This document shows, piece by piece, positions 23,000 to 23,003 of a DNA stretch of 23,003 nucleotides. Below the pieces are notes generated by a model. That model saw only the letters and a list, made by a program, of their open reading frames with translations. It was not told where the DNA came from and made no database searches. The first letter of the stretch is position 1. Each line of letters starts with the position of its first letter. The stretch is from an uncultured Clostridium sp. (lineage in GTDB: Bacteria; Bacillota; Clostridia; Lachnospirales; Lachnospiraceae): contig URNT01000048.1 of assembly GCA_900549235.1 (NCBI GenBank), forward strand, positions 1-23,003. Reading direction: 5' to 3'. The translations under genes were made by a program, and so were the position numbers.

Positions 23000-23003
23000 T
23001 GAG

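Noticed and set aside
1..23003. CRISPR array, tRNA, rRNA or known riboswitch
   Set aside because: Gaps between genes are short, and none shows regular repeat-spacer units, cloverleaf sequence or a riboswitch core I recognise.

Overview
The window looks like chromosome of an anaerobic, gut-type Firmicute, most likely Lachnospiraceae (Clostridium/Enterocloster/Blautia-like). GC is moderate, Shine-Dalgarno sites are strong (AAAGGAG, AGGAGGG), and the YesM/YesN regulators, mannose-family PTS and cytoplasmic glycosidases are typical of that group. This placement is inference from style and gene content, with no database search.

Layout. (1) 1-166: the last codons of an IS3-type transposase and a possible IS right end. 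(2) 418-5018: a tight three-gene sensory operon encoding an AraC-type response regulator (YesN-like), a sugar-binding lipoprotein and a YesM-like histidine kinase, closed by a hairpin terminator. No ABC permease accompanies the lipoprotein. (3) 5199-16325: a long same-strand carbohydrate locus. It holds mannose-family PTS IIB, IIC and IID, a small membrane-anchored unknown protein, a GH88 unsaturated uronyl hydrolase, a HAD phosphatase, a GH43 beta-xylosidase/arabinofuranosidase, a GH36 alpha-galactosidase, a nucleoside-hydrolase-like protein, the PTS IIA and a GH28-like beta-helix protein. (4) 16466-18211: a YfcC/DcuC-family carrier with its own promoter. (5) 18288-19166 on the minus strand: a LysR regulator. 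(6) 19299-22894: a heterodimeric ABC exporter, divergent from lysR. (7) 22959-23003: a strong promoter with an inverted repeat, reading out of the window.

How it fits together. The lipoprotein and kinase probably sense an extracellular sugar, and the response regulator probably activates the PTS/glycosidase operon. The PTS brings in an oligosaccharide and the cytoplasmic glycosidases trim it. None of the glycosidases has a visible signal peptide, so breakdown seems to be intracellular. The mix of GH88, GH43, GH36 and GH28-like enzymes suggests a uronic-acid-containing plant heteroglycan or host glycan fragment; the exact substrate is not determined.

The most unusual structure is a 163-bp near-perfect palindrome (13561-13723, two 79-nt arms and a 5-nt loop). 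It overlaps the 3' end of the GH36 gene and supplies its last 13 codons. Almost all transition mismatches between its arms become G-U pairs only in the minus-strand RNA, which suggests a mobile palindromic element or structured RNA oriented against the operon.
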